From NCBI RefSeq assembly GCF_008801405.1, contig NZ_VZPV01000001.1:1984001-2048000 (forward strand): DNA of 64,000 bases, given 5' to 3'. The notes under the pieces were generated by a model that ran no database searches, was not told the origin of the DNA, and saw only the letters and a program-made list of their open reading frames with translations. The position numbers and the translations under genes were made by a program. Positions 45,479 through 54,228 of the stretch are shown piece by piece. The first letter of the stretch is position 1. Every line of letters starts with the position of its first letter. The DNA is from Ralstonia insidiosa. Lineage in GTDB: Bacteria; Pseudomonadota; Gammaproteobacteria; Burkholderiales; Burkholderiaceae.

Positions 45479-46033
45479 ATGGCCACCAGCAAGAAGGGCA
45501 CCGAACGGCTGATCAAGAAATATCCTAACCGCCGGCTCTACGACACCCAGACCAGTACTTACATCACGCTCGCAGACGTCAAGCAGCTCGTGATGGAGAC
45601 CGAGGAATTTCGCGTGGTTGACGCGAAGTCCGGCGAAGATCTGACCCGCAGTATCCTGCTGCAGATCATCCTGGAAGAGGAAACCGGCGGCGTGCCGATG
45701 TTCTCCGGCTCGATGCTGGCGCAGATCATCCGTTTCTACGGCAATGCCATGCAGGGGATGATGGGCACGTACCTGGAAAAGAACATCCAGGCATTCGTTG
45801 ATATCCAGAGCAAGCTGGCCGAGAACTCGAAGGATCTCTACAGCGGCAACAGCTTCAACCCCGACATGTGGTCGCAGTTCATGAACATGCAGGGGCCGAT
45901 GATGCAGGGCATGATGAGCAACTACATCGAGCAGAGCAAAAACCTGTTCGTGCAGATGCAGGAGCAAATGCAGAGCCAGGCCAAGAACATGTTCGGGACG
46001 TTCCCGTTCAACCAGCCGCCCGAGAAGAAGTAA
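45479..46033 (+). CDS. phaR: PHA synthesis repressor PhaR
   Basis: 184 aa (R. eutropha PhaR 183). The N-terminal PHB/PHA accumulation DNA-binding domain is RLIKKYPNRRLYDTQTSTYI, followed by the second domain VPMFSGSMLAQIIRFYG. The tail is Met/Gln-rich (MQGPMMQGMMSNYIEQSKN, MQEQMQSQAKNMF), a granule-binding part. PhaR represses phaP until granules titrate it away. Start MATSKKG at 45479, with a second ATG directly before it, preceded by GGAAAGG. Confidence 0.95.
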   Translation: MATSKKGTERLIKKYPNRRLYDTQTSTYITLADVKQLVMETEEFRVVDAKSGEDLTRSILLQIILEEETGGVPMFSGSMLAQIIRFYGNAMQGMMGTYLEKNIQAFVDIQSKLAENSKDLYSGNSFNPDMWSQFMNMQGPMMQGMMSNYIEQSKNLFVQMQEQMQSQAKNMFGTFPFNQPPEKK

Positions 46034-46055
46034 GTCGGGCCAGCTTGGCGGACAA

Positions 46056-46086
46056 AGGCGAATCGCGCGGCGGTTCGCCTTTTTTG
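46056..46086 (+). terminator. Intrinsic terminator of phaR
   Basis: AGGCGAA and TTCGCCT with a GC-rich loop, then TTTTTTG. It lies 23 bp after the stop. Confidence 0.82.
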
Positions 46087-46241
46087 TTGGGGTGATGGGA
46101 ATGAGGCGACAGGGTAAAATGCGCGGCCTCAGAGGCTGATGCGTGCGCTTTACGCATCACCTCAAAATCTCGACTTCCCGCTTCGGTTATTCCCATGTTC
46201 AACCCCAGCTTCCGGCACATTGACCGGTTGGCCGCTTTCGC

Positions 46242-47222
46242 ATGAGCCGCTTGTTGCTCGCCCCGATGGAGGGCGTCGCGGATTTTGTCATGCGTGACAC
46301 GCTGACCCGCGCCGGTGGCTTCGATGGATGTGTCTCCGAGTTTGTCCGGGTGACAGGCTCCTTGCTGCCCCTGCGCACCTACGAGCGCGAGACGCCCGAA
46401 ATCGCCAACGGCGGCTACACCGCCAGCGGCACGCCGATGGTCGTTCAGTTTCTGGGCAGCGACCCTGAATGGCTCGCCCGGAACGCCGCGTACGCTGCGA
46501 CCCTGTCGCCGCATGGCATCGACCTGAACTTCGGCTGCCCGGCCAAAGTGGTGAATCGACACGGCGGCGGTGCCATGCTGCTTGATACGCCGGAAGTGCT
46601 GCACACGATCGTGGCGGCGGTGCGGGCCGCTGTCCCGCAGAACATTGCGGTGACGGCCAAGATGCGCCTGGGTGTTTCCGATACGTCGCGCGCGATCGAG
46701 TGTGCGACCGCCTTGGCAGAAGGTGGTGCGGCGTCGCTGGTTGTGCATGCTCGCACGCGCGATCATGGCTATCGCCCGCCAGCCCATTGGGAGTGGATTG
46801 CGCGTATCGCGGATGCCGTGCACGTGCCTGTCATCGCGAATGGCGAAGTCTGGACCGTGGGCGATTGGGAGCGCTGCCGCGCCGTCAGCGGTTGCGATGA
46901 CGTGATGATTGGCCGCGGTGCCGTGTCCGATCCGTTCCTGGCTCAGCGTATTCGCGGGCGGATGGAGCCGGCCCCCTCCGCCGCAGAATGGCCGATTGTG
47001 CTGGGTTTTCTTGCCGACTATCTCAAGAAGCTGCACGCGCGCATCTTGTCGAAGCACGAGCATGGCCGGGTCAAGCTGTGGCTCGGCTACCTGAAACGGA
47101 CGTGGCCGCAGGCGGCCGAGTTGCACGATGCCATCCGGCGCCTGCAGGACCCGATGGAAATCCAACGCGTGATTGAGCACGCGCTGCATCAGGGTGGCCG
47201 GCAGACGGCTCCGGCAGGGTAA
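46242..47222 (+). CDS. dusC: tRNA-dihydrouridine(16) synthase DusC
   Basis: 326-aa FMN enzyme reducing uridines of tRNA. Opening LLLAPMEGVADFVMRD, GIDLNFGCPAKVVNRHGGGA with the catalytic Cys, TAKMRLG, LVVHARTRDHGY and IANGEVWTV. The GCPAKVVNRHG variant and the C-terminal helical part are those of DusC. A box TAAAAT lies at 46115-46120 upstream. Confidence 0.92.
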   Translation: MSRLLLAPMEGVADFVMRDTLTRAGGFDGCVSEFVRVTGSLLPLRTYERETPEIANGGYTASGTPMVVQFLGSDPEWLARNAAYAATLSPHGIDLNFGCPAKVVNRHGGGAMLLDTPEVLHTIVAAVRAAVPQNIAVTAKMRLGVSDTSRAIECATALAEGGAASLVVHARTRDHGYRPPAHWEWIARIADAVHVPVIANGEVWTVGDWERCRAVSGCDDVMIGRGAVSDPFLAQRIRGRMEPAPSAAEWPIVLGFLADYLKKLHARILSKHEHGRVKLWLGYLKRTWPQAAELHDAIRRLQDPMEIQRVIEHALHQGGRQTAPAG

Positions 47223-47306
47223 AATGCGCATCTGCGCGGCGCTCATGCACGTACCGAAACCATGTCAAGCGCGCGGCACAAACACTCCCCACATCAGGTT
47301 GTCCCC

Positions 47307-48668
47307 ATGTCCGACGTTAGTACCCAGAGCCCGAAAGTTGGCTTCGTTTCGCTTGGTTGCCCAAAGGCTTTGGTCGATTCCGAGCAGATCATTACCCAGC
47401 TCCGCGCGGAGGGGTATGAGATCTCCGGTACATATGGCGGGGCTGACCTGGTGGTCGTCAATACCTGCGGTTTCATCGATGAGGCGGTGCAGGAAAGCCT
47501 GGATGCCATTGGCGAAGCGCTGGCCGAGAACGGCAAGGTGATCGTCACCGGCTGCCTGGGCGCCAAGAAGGACGCCGCCGGGCAGGACATCATCACCAGC
47601 GTGCACCCGAAGGTGCTGGCCGTGACAGGCCCGCACGCGCTGGGAGAAGTGATGGAGGCGGTGCACACGCATCTGCCCAAGCCGCACGATCCGTTCATCG
47701 ACCTCGTGCCGCCGCAAGGCATCAAGCTCACGCCCAAGCATTACGCATATCTGAAGATTTCCGAGGGCTGCAACCATCGCTGCAGCTTCTGCATCATCCC
47801 GTCGATGCGCGGCGACCTGGTCTCGCGCCCGGTGGCGGAAGTGATGCTGGAGGCAGAAAACCTGTTGAAGGCCGGCGTGAAGGAACTGCTCGTCATCTCG
47901 CAGGACACCAGCGCCTACGGCGTCGACGTCAAATTCCGCACAGGCTTCTGGAATGGCAGACCACTCAAGACGCGCATGACCGAGCTGGTAGCTGCACTGG
48001 GCGAGTTGGCTTCGCAGTATGGCGCCTGGGTGCGCCTGCACTACGTCTACCCGTACCCGAGCGTGGACGAAGTGATGCCGCTGATGGCCGAGGGCAAGGT
48101 GCTGCCGTACCTCGACGTGCCGCTGCAGCATGCCCATCCGGATGTGCTCAAGCGCATGAAGCGCCCGGCCAATGCCGAGAAAACGCTCGATCGCATCCGC
48201 GCTTGGCGCGAGGTGTGCCCGGAGCTGACCATCCGCAGCACGTTCATCGCAGGTTTCCCGGGCGAGACGGAAGAAGAATTCCAGACGCTGCTCGACTTCA
48301 TCGCCGAAGCCGAATTGGATCGCGTGGGCTGCTTCGCCTATTCGCCGGTGGAAGGTGCGACCGCCAACGACCTGCCGGGCGCGCTGCCCGATGAGGTGCG
48401 CGAAGAGCGCCGCGCGCGCTTCATGGAAGTGGCCGAACGCGTGTCGGCCCGCCGTCTGCAACGCAAGGTGGGCAAGTCGCTGCGCGTGCTGGTGGACGAG
48501 GTGAACCAGGAAGGCGGCATTGGCCGTTCGTCGGCGGATGCACCGGAAATTGACGGTCTGGTCTACATCGCGCCGCCGTCCAAGCCATACAAGCGCTACA
48601 AGGCGGGCGATTTCGTGTCGGTCAAGATCACCGGCGCCGACGGCCACGACCTGTGGGGCGAAGTTTGA
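47307..48668 (+). CDS. rimO: Ribosomal protein S12 methylthiotransferase RimO
   Basis: 453-aa radical SAM methylthiotransferase. The N-terminal MTTase domain has SLGCPKALVDSE, VVVNTCGF and VTGCLGAKKD. The radical SAM Cys motif CNHRCSFC lies near 155-162, and a C-terminal TRAM domain ends GHDLWGEV. It thiomethylates Asp88 of S12. Start MSDVSTQSPKVG at 47307; the longer frame at 47262 is not used. Confidence 0.95.
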   Translation: MSDVSTQSPKVGFVSLGCPKALVDSEQIITQLRAEGYEISGTYGGADLVVVNTCGFIDEAVQESLDAIGEALAENGKVIVTGCLGAKKDAAGQDIITSVHPKVLAVTGPHALGEVMEAVHTHLPKPHDPFIDLVPPQGIKLTPKHYAYLKISEGCNHRCSFCIIPSMRGDLVSRPVAEVMLEAENLLKAGVKELLVISQDTSAYGVDVKFRTGFWNGRPLKTRMTELVAALGELASQYGAWVRLHYVYPYPSVDEVMPLMAEGKVLPYLDVPLQHAHPDVLKRMKRPANAEKTLDRIRAWREVCPELTIRSTFIAGFPGETEEEFQTLLDFIAEAELDRVGCFAYSPVEGATANDLPGALPDEVREERRARFMEVAERVSARRLQRKVGKSLRVLVDEVNQEGGIGRSSADAPEIDGLVYIAPPSKPYKRYKAGDFVSVKITGADGHDLWGEV

Positions 48669-48767
48669 GGCAGGCCAGGTGAGCTTACGTAGTTTTACCT
48701 AAAATTTTGCGAACGGTCGTGCGTTTATACTGACCGCCATTCAATTTTCAATTGCATGGAGACAGCA

Positions 48768-49952
48768 ATGGCACGTGAAGTGGTGGTGGTCAGCGGCGTT
48801 CGTACCGCAATCGGGACGTTTGGCGGCAGCCTGAAGGATGTGGCGCCGTGCGAACTGGGTGCATTGGTCGTGCGCGAGGCGCTCGCCCGTGCCGGTGTGA
48901 AGGGCGAAGAGGTCGGTCACGTGGTGTTCGGCCACGTCATCAACACCGAGCCCCGCGACATGTACCTCTCGCGCGTGGCGGCTGTGAACGGCGGCGTGTC
49001 GGCTGAGACGCCTGCGTTCAACGTCAACCGTCTGTGCGGCTCCGGTCTGCAGGCTGTAGTCAACGCTGCGCAGACCGTTCTGCTGGGTGACGCTGATATC
49101 GCCATCGCCGGTGGTGCCGAGAGCATGAGCCGCGCGCCGTACCTGGCACCCGCGGCCCGCTGGGGCTCGCGCATGGGCGACGCCAAGATGGTCGACATGA
49201 TGCTCGGCGCGCTGCACGACCCGTTCCACACCATCCACATGGGTGTGACGGCGGAAAACGTCGCCCGCGAATTCGGCATCAGCCGCGAACAGCAAGACCA
49301 GACCGCGTTGGAATCGCACCAGCGCGCCTCGCGCGCCATCCAGGCCGGCTACTTCAAGGACCAGATTGTTCCGGTGACGATCAAGTCACGCAAGGGCGAC
49401 ATCCAGTTCGATACCGATGAGCACGTCCGCCACGACGCGACCATCGACGACATGACCAAGCTCAAGCCGGTTTTCGCCAAGGAAAACGGCACGGTTACGG
49501 CGGGCAATGCCTCGGGCCTGAACGATGCTGGCGCGGCACTGGTGCTGATGGAGCGTTCGGTGGCCGAGGCGCGTGGTCTGAAGCCGCTGGCGCGCCTGGT
49601 GTCGTACGGCCATGCTGGCGTTGATCCGAAGATCATGGGGATCGGCCCGGTGCCGGCGACGCGCCGCGCGCTGGAGCGTGCCGGCCTGTCGGTCAAGGAT
49701 CTGGACGTGATCGAGGCCAACGAGGCGTTTGCTGCGCAGGCTTGCGCGGTGACGAAGGAACTCGGTCTGGACCCGGCCAAGGTCAACCCGAACGGCTCGG
49801 GCATCTCGCTCGGCCATCCGATCGGCGCAACGGGCGCTCTGATTACGGTGAAGGCGCTGCACGAGCTGCAGCGCATTGGTGGTCGCTACGCACTGGTGAC
49901 CATGTGTATTGGTGGAGGACAAGGCATTGCGGCGGTGTTCGAACGCATCTGA
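48768..49952 (+). CDS. bktB: Beta-ketothiolase BktB-type acetyl-CoA acetyltransferase
   Basis: 394 aa, as for R. eutropha BktB, and much closer to it than to PhaA (REVVVVSGVRTAIGTFGGSL, MSRAPYLAPAARWGSRMGDA). The acyl-carrying Cys is in VNRLCGSGLQAV near residue 90, His in LGHPIGATG, and the second Cys in MCIGGGQG. It condenses acetyl-CoA with longer acyl-CoA, e.g. propionyl-CoA to 3-ketovaleryl-CoA, for mixed PHA. GGAGA precedes the start, and a -10 TATACT is at 48726-48731. Confidence 0.93.
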   Translation: MAREVVVVSGVRTAIGTFGGSLKDVAPCELGALVVREALARAGVKGEEVGHVVFGHVINTEPRDMYLSRVAAVNGGVSAETPAFNVNRLCGSGLQAVVNAAQTVLLGDADIAIAGGAESMSRAPYLAPAARWGSRMGDAKMVDMMLGALHDPFHTIHMGVTAENVAREFGISREQQDQTALESHQRASRAIQAGYFKDQIVPVTIKSRKGDIQFDTDEHVRHDATIDDMTKLKPVFAKENGTVTAGNASGLNDAGAALVLMERSVAEARGLKPLARLVSYGHAGVDPKIMGIGPVPATRRALERAGLSVKDLDVIEANEAFAAQACAVTKELGLDPAKVNPNGSGISLGHPIGATGALITVKALHELQRIGGRYALVTMCIGGGQGIAAVFERI

Positions 49953-50676
49953 ACGCTTTCTTCTGATTGCGCGCCCGACAGGGCCGGCCGGCGCATTGCT
50001 CGCACTGGTGCTGGCCCTGGGCGCCATAGGTGTGACAACGGCGTCTGCCCAGACGCCGGCTGCCAACAACGGTTATGACGTGTCGACCGGCGGCGCCAAC
50101 GTGCAGCCGGGCGACCTCGGTCTGAACCGTGCCATCGCGGATGGCGACAAGCGACGTGCTGCCAAGGCCGGTAACGGGTTCTCCGCCCAGACGGCCCAAC
50201 CTCAGGTGCTGCAGCCCCAGCCAGACTACGCGAAATATCCCGTCTATACCGGTGTCATCGGGGATGTGCCGATCCACATGCGCCTCGGCCGCAAACCCGG
50301 TGAGATCGACAGCGTCCACGGCGAGTACACAGCGGGCAAAGGCCCGGGCGTGCGCCTTGTGACGGGCGAATATGAAAACGGCGGCTTCCTGATGGAAGAG
50401 TCCGACGACGGTACGAACGTCACCGGCACATGGGAAGGCGCCATCGACACGCGCGGCATCGTGCATGGCACCTGGACGGATGTCGCACACGGCGGCAGTA
50501 CGCTGCCGTTTGTGCTGCGGCCGGTCGCCGTGGTGGTGATTCCCCCGTACGATGCCGCCGCCAACAGCAATGCAGTGACGCCAGCCAGGCCACTGGTGCC
50601 CGCCGCACCTGGGCAGATCGCCCCGGCACCGGTGCTGCCGCCAGTCAATCCCGCGCGATCCAGCGCGCACTGGTAA
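49927..50676 (+). CDS. Exported protein of unknown function
   Basis: 249 aa if started at the TTG at 49927, which has GGTGGAGG 10 bp upstream inside the end of bktB, so the two genes overlap by 26 bp. Signal peptide ARPTGPAGALLALVLALGAIGVTTASAQ, cleaved near residue 42. The body has a beta-rich core of repeated Gly strands (GRKPGEIDSVHGEYTAGK, GTNVTGTWEGAIDTRG, IVHGTWTDVAH) and a Pro/Ala-rich C-terminus. No family recognised. The rare start codon is inferred from the Shine-Dalgarno. Confidence 0.7.
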   Translation: MRRCSNASERFLLIARPTGPAGALLALVLALGAIGVTTASAQTPAANNGYDVSTGGANVQPGDLGLNRAIADGDKRRAAKAGNGFSAQTAQPQVLQPQPDYAKYPVYTGVIGDVPIHMRLGRKPGEIDSVHGEYTAGKGPGVRLVTGEYENGGFLMEESDDGTNVTGTWEGAIDTRGIVHGTWTDVAHGGSTLPFVLRPVAVVVIPPYDAAANSNAVTPARPLVPAAPGQIAPAPVLPPVNPARSSAHW

Positions 50677-50749
50677 GCTGCCGGGTCAGTTGCCCGCAGC
50701 ACCAATCCGCCAAATCGGCTGCACGTACGCCACTCACCAGGAATCTTTC

Positions 50750-51961
50750 GTGAACGACGATACCAAGCTCCCGCCCAAGTTTCCCGCAACCCTGGCTGTG
50801 CATCCGGACCTGAATGTCCCGCCGGGTTTTGCCGCGTTCTCGCATGCCACACATCGCGCCTCGACCGTGGTGTTCAAGAACCTCGCCGATATGCGTGCTT
50901 TCGGTAGCGGCAGTGTGGTGCACTGGCGTTACGGCCTGCATGCCACGCCGACCTCCGACGCGCTTTGCCAGGCGCTGGCGCAGATCGAAGGCGGTTCGCA
51001 TGCGCTGCTGCTGCCCTCGGGCCTGGCGGCGATTTCGCTGGTGTACTTCGCGCTCATCAAGTCTGGCGACGACGTGTTGATCCCAGACAATGCCTACGGT
51101 CCGAACCGCGACCATGGCGAATGGATGGCGCGCCAGTTCGGCATCACCGTGCGCTACTACGACCCGATGATCGGCGCCGGTATTGCTGACCTGATCCGTC
51201 ACAACACCAAGCTGGTGTGGCTGGAAGCACCGGGTTCGGTGACGATGGAAGTGCCCGACTGCACAGCCATTGCCGAGGTGGCCCGTGCGGCAGGTGCCAT
51301 CACGGCGATCGACAACACCTGGAGCGGCGGCGTGTACTACCAGCCGTTTGCGCACGGCATCGACATCTCCGTGCAGGCGCTGACCAAGTACCAGTCCGGC
51401 GGCAGCGACGTGCTCATGGGCGCCACCATCACCAACGACGAGGCGCTGCACCACAAGCTGCTGGCCACGCGGATGCGCATGGGGTGGGGCGTGTCGGCGG
51501 ACGATTGTTATTTCGTGCTGCGCGGCATGCCGAGCTTGCCGACGCGCTTGGCTGCGCACGACGCCCACGCGCGCGAAGTGGCCGAATGGCTGGCCGAGCG
51601 GCCCGAGGCCGTGCGCGTGCTGCACCCGGCGCTGCCCGATTGCCCGGGCCATGAGAACTGGAGGCGCGACTTTACCGGTGCCAGCGGCCTATTTTCTATC
51701 GTGCTGCACGAGCGTTACTCGCAGGCGCAGATCGATGCTTTTATCGAGGCGCTGCGTTACTTTGCGATCGGCTTTTCGTGGGGCGGGGCGAACAGCCTGG
51801 CACTGCCGTACAACATCCCGTCGATGCGCACGGCCACGGCCTGGCCGCCGGCCGATTGGGAGAACGCGGGTGGTTTCGTGCGCCTGTATATCGGCCTGGA
51901 GGACCCGCGCGATTTGATCGCCGATCTGAAGCAGGCAATGGAGACGCACCTGCGGGCTTGA
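50750..51961 (+). CDS. metC: Cystathionine beta-lyase / Cys-Met metabolism PLP enzyme
   Basis: 403 aa from a GTG at 50750, with AGGA 8 bp upstream. Fold-type I PLP enzyme: FSHATHRASTVVFKN, RYGLHATPTSDALCQAL, LLPSGLAAISLVYFAL, DNTWSGGVYYQP and the PLP lysine in LTKYQSGGSDVLMG. The motif set is that of MetC (beta-lyase), which cleaves cystathionine to homocysteine, but gamma-synthase-type activity cannot be excluded by sequence. It ends at a plus-strand terminator. Confidence 0.88.
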   Translation: MNDDTKLPPKFPATLAVHPDLNVPPGFAAFSHATHRASTVVFKNLADMRAFGSGSVVHWRYGLHATPTSDALCQALAQIEGGSHALLLPSGLAAISLVYFALIKSGDDVLIPDNAYGPNRDHGEWMARQFGITVRYYDPMIGAGIADLIRHNTKLVWLEAPGSVTMEVPDCTAIAEVARAAGAITAIDNTWSGGVYYQPFAHGIDISVQALTKYQSGGSDVLMGATITNDEALHHKLLATRMRMGWGVSADDCYFVLRGMPSLPTRLAAHDAHAREVAEWLAERPEAVRVLHPALPDCPGHENWRRDFTGASGLFSIVLHERYSQAQIDAFIEALRYFAIGFSWGGANSLALPYNIPSMRTATAWPPADWENAGGFVRLYIGLEDPRDLIADLKQAMETHLRA

Positions 51962-51992
51962 CCTGGTCGGGGCAGCCTTCAGGGCAATGGAG

Positions 51993-52025
51993 CGGGGCGC
52001 ACAGGTTGCGCCCCGTTTTGATTTC
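51993..52025 (+). terminator. Intrinsic terminator of metC
   Basis: CGGGGCGC and GCGCCCCG with a 7-nt loop, then TTTTGATTT. It works for the plus strand only, since the opposite strand lacks a T tract. Confidence 0.8.
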
Positions 52026-52045
52026 TTCAACCGGTGGTTGGTGCC

Positions 52046-52903
52046 TTACTGCTGCGGGAGGAGATTCAGCAGCCCATCCAGGCCGACAACGTTGAAAGCC
52101 ACGTCGGCCTGCGCCTGCACGATGGGCTTGGCACGGAACGCCACCGACAAGCCGGCGACCCCCATCATCTTCAAGTCGTTCGAGCCGTCGCCCATGGCGA
52201 TGGCGTTATGCGGCGTCACGCCCATGTCCTCGCAGAACGCCTTGAGCGTCTGCGCCTTCACGTCGGCATTAACGATCTCGCCGAGCACGCGGCCGGTCAG
52301 TTTGCCGTCCACGATCTCCAGCGTATTGGCGCGCGTGCGGTCCAGCCCCAGGCGCTCCTGCAGGCGCGAGGTGAAGAACTCGAAGCCACCCGACACCAGC
52401 AGCGTGCGGATGCCCATAGCCTGCACGGCCTTGAGCATTTTTTCTGCGCCCAGGGAGAGTTGCAGACGCTCGTTGTAGACGCGCTCCAGCACGCTCGCAT
52501 CCAGGCCCTTGAGCAGCTCGACACGGCGCGTCAGGCTCTCGTTGAAATCCTTGATCTCACCGCGCATCGACGCTTCGGTGATGGCGGCCACCTGTGGCTT
52601 GAGCCCGCAGAAGTCGGCAATCTCGTCGATGCATTCGATGGTGATGAGCGTGGAATCCATGTCCATCGCCAGCACGCGGAAATCACCGAACGTCCATTCG
52701 TCGGGAATCCATGCGTAGTCCAGCTTCAGGTTGGCGCAGATGGCGTCGAGCTGGACGCGCAATTCGCTGGGCAACTCGTGCACCCATTCGATGGCGGCGA
52801 CGTTGGGCGCGCGCATTTCAAAGGCGGCGGTGCCGAACAGGCTGCGGACGGACTCGATATCGCCGGTAGACAGCGGCAACAGGCTTTGCAGGACGACAGG
52901 CAT
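52046..52903 (-). CDS. serB: Phosphoserine phosphatase
   Basis: 285 aa HAD phosphatase, last step of serine synthesis. The N-terminal 75 residues form a small regulatory domain. The DxDxT nucleophile is in LAMDMDSTLITIECIDE near 79-83, followed by SGGFEFFTSRL, and GDGSNDLKMM for Mg2+ binding near 243. A TACAAT box (plus 52942-52947) is 39 bp upstream of the ATG. Convergent with metC. Confidence 0.94.
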   Translation of the reverse strand: MPVVLQSLLPLSTGDIESVRSLFGTAAFEMRAPNVAAIEWVHELPSELRVQLDAICANLKLDYAWIPDEWTFGDFRVLAMDMDSTLITIECIDEIADFCGLKPQVAAITEASMRGEIKDFNESLTRRVELLKGLDASVLERVYNERLQLSLGAEKMLKAVQAMGIRTLLVSGGFEFFTSRLQERLGLDRTRANTLEIVDGKLTGRVLGEIVNADVKAQTLKAFCEDMGVTPHNAIAMGDGSNDLKMMGVAGLSVAFRAKPIVQAQADVAFNVVGLDGLLNLLPQQ

Positions 52904-52941
52904 GGGAGGACGGGGGAAAGGATGCGCCGGGGAAGCGCGCT

Positions 52942-52947
52942 ATTGTA
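52942..52947 (-). promoter_or_regulatory. -10 box of serB
   Basis: The plus strand reads attgta, i.e. TACAAT on the minus strand, about 39 bp upstream of the serB ATG. The -35 17 bp upstream is poor (CGCATT). Confidence 0.4.
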
Positions 52948-53005
52948 GCGAAGCCCCCGGTAGGAATGCGCCCCACCATAAGGTGAGGCGTGCGTTGCAC
53001 AAATT

Positions 53006-54190
53006 TCAGACGGTGGCCGTCTCCGCAGTCAGGCTGTGGGCGACCTTGGCGAGGAAGCGATCGCAGGCGTCGAGCTGGGCCAGCTCCACGTATTCGTTGG
53101 CCTTGTGCGCTTGCTCGATGTTGCCGGGGCCGCACAGCACAGCCGGAATGCCGGCGCGCTGGAACAAGCCGGCCTCGGTGCCGTAGGCGACCTTGCGCTT
53201 GTCGTTGTCTTCGGTCAGCGCGCGCACGAGCTGCGTGATGGCGGCCTGCTCGGAGGCATCCAGCGAAGGTGCCGCGGCGATCTCGGCCAGTTCGATGCGG
53301 GCGTCCGGGTGCTCGCGCTGCATGGCGGGCTCGATGGTTTCGCGCACGTAGCGCTCCACGCGCGCGCGGATGGCGGGTGCATCCACGCCCGGCAGGTTGC
53401 GGAACTCGAACACGAATTCGCACAGAGCGGGGATCGTGTTGAGCGCGATCCCACCGTTGATCAGCCCCGTGGACGACGTGGTGAACGGCACGTCAAACGC
53501 CTCATCAAACGGACCCTGAGCGCGGAATTCATCCGCCAGATCGCGCACGAAGCAGATGATGCGTGCGGCGTACTCAATGGCGTTGACGCCCTGCGGCGTG
53601 AGCGACGAATGCGCGGCACGGCCATGCACGCGGCAGCGGTAAGCGTTGATGCCCTTGTGGGCGACGATGGGGCGCATGGCGGTGGGCTCACCGACGATGC
53701 AGCCGGCAGGCTTGATGCCGCGCGCAATCAGGTCTTCGATCATGCGAGGGGCCCCCACACAGCCGACTTCTTCGTCATACGACAGCGCCAGGTGCACCGG
53801 CTCGCGCAGCTTGGCCTGCAACAGCGAGGGCACCAGCGCCAGCGATGACGCGATGAAGCCCTTCATGTCGCACGTGCCACGCCCGTACAGCTTGCCCTCG
53901 CGCACTTCCGGGTTGAACGGATCGCTGTCCCATTTCTGGCCGTCGACCGGCACCACATCGGTATGGCCAGACAGCACGATGCCGCCTTGTACGCTGCCAT
54001 CCGCCGCCGGAATGGTGGCGAACAGGTTGGCCTTGTTGCCCTCGTCGTTGTGCGAGAGGTGCGATTCGAGGCCGACGCCGCGCAGGTAGTCGCGCACGGT
54101 TTCGATCAGGGCGAGGTTGGAGCCGCGGCTGGTGGTGTCAAAACTGACCAGCTTGCGGGTCCAGTCCAGCGTAGAGAGAGCGGTGCTCAT
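53006..54190 (-). CDS. argE: Acetylornithine deacetylase
   Basis: 394-aa M20 metallopeptidase-family enzyme of arginine synthesis. Metal ligands: His in LSGHTDVVPVDG near 76, Asp in GRGTCDMKG near 108, catalytic Glu in YDEEVGCVG near 142, and the last ligand in GPGNIEQAHKANEY near 365. ArgE/DapE/CPG2 are close; the GTEAGLFQRAGIPAVLCGPG ending and absence of a DapE-type insertion favour ArgE. The mfd gene lies 38 bp downstream on the minus strand order, i.e. mfd is transcribed first and argE second. Confidence 0.9.
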   Translation of the reverse strand: MSTALSTLDWTRKLVSFDTTSRGSNLALIETVRDYLRGVGLESHLSHNDEGNKANLFATIPAADGSVQGGIVLSGHTDVVPVDGQKWDSDPFNPEVREGKLYGRGTCDMKGFIASSLALVPSLLQAKLREPVHLALSYDEEVGCVGAPRMIEDLIARGIKPAGCIVGEPTAMRPIVAHKGINAYRCRVHGRAAHSSLTPQGVNAIEYAARIICFVRDLADEFRAQGPFDEAFDVPFTTSSTGLINGGIALNTIPALCEFVFEFRNLPGVDAPAIRARVERYVRETIEPAMQREHPDARIELAEIAAAPSLDASEQAAITQLVRALTEDNDKRKVAYGTEAGLFQRAGIPAVLCGPGNIEQAHKANEYVELAQLDACDRFLAKVAHSLTAETATV

Positions 54191-54228
54191 GATGTTTCCT
54201 TATCTTTTGATTCGGCGATGCTAGCGCA

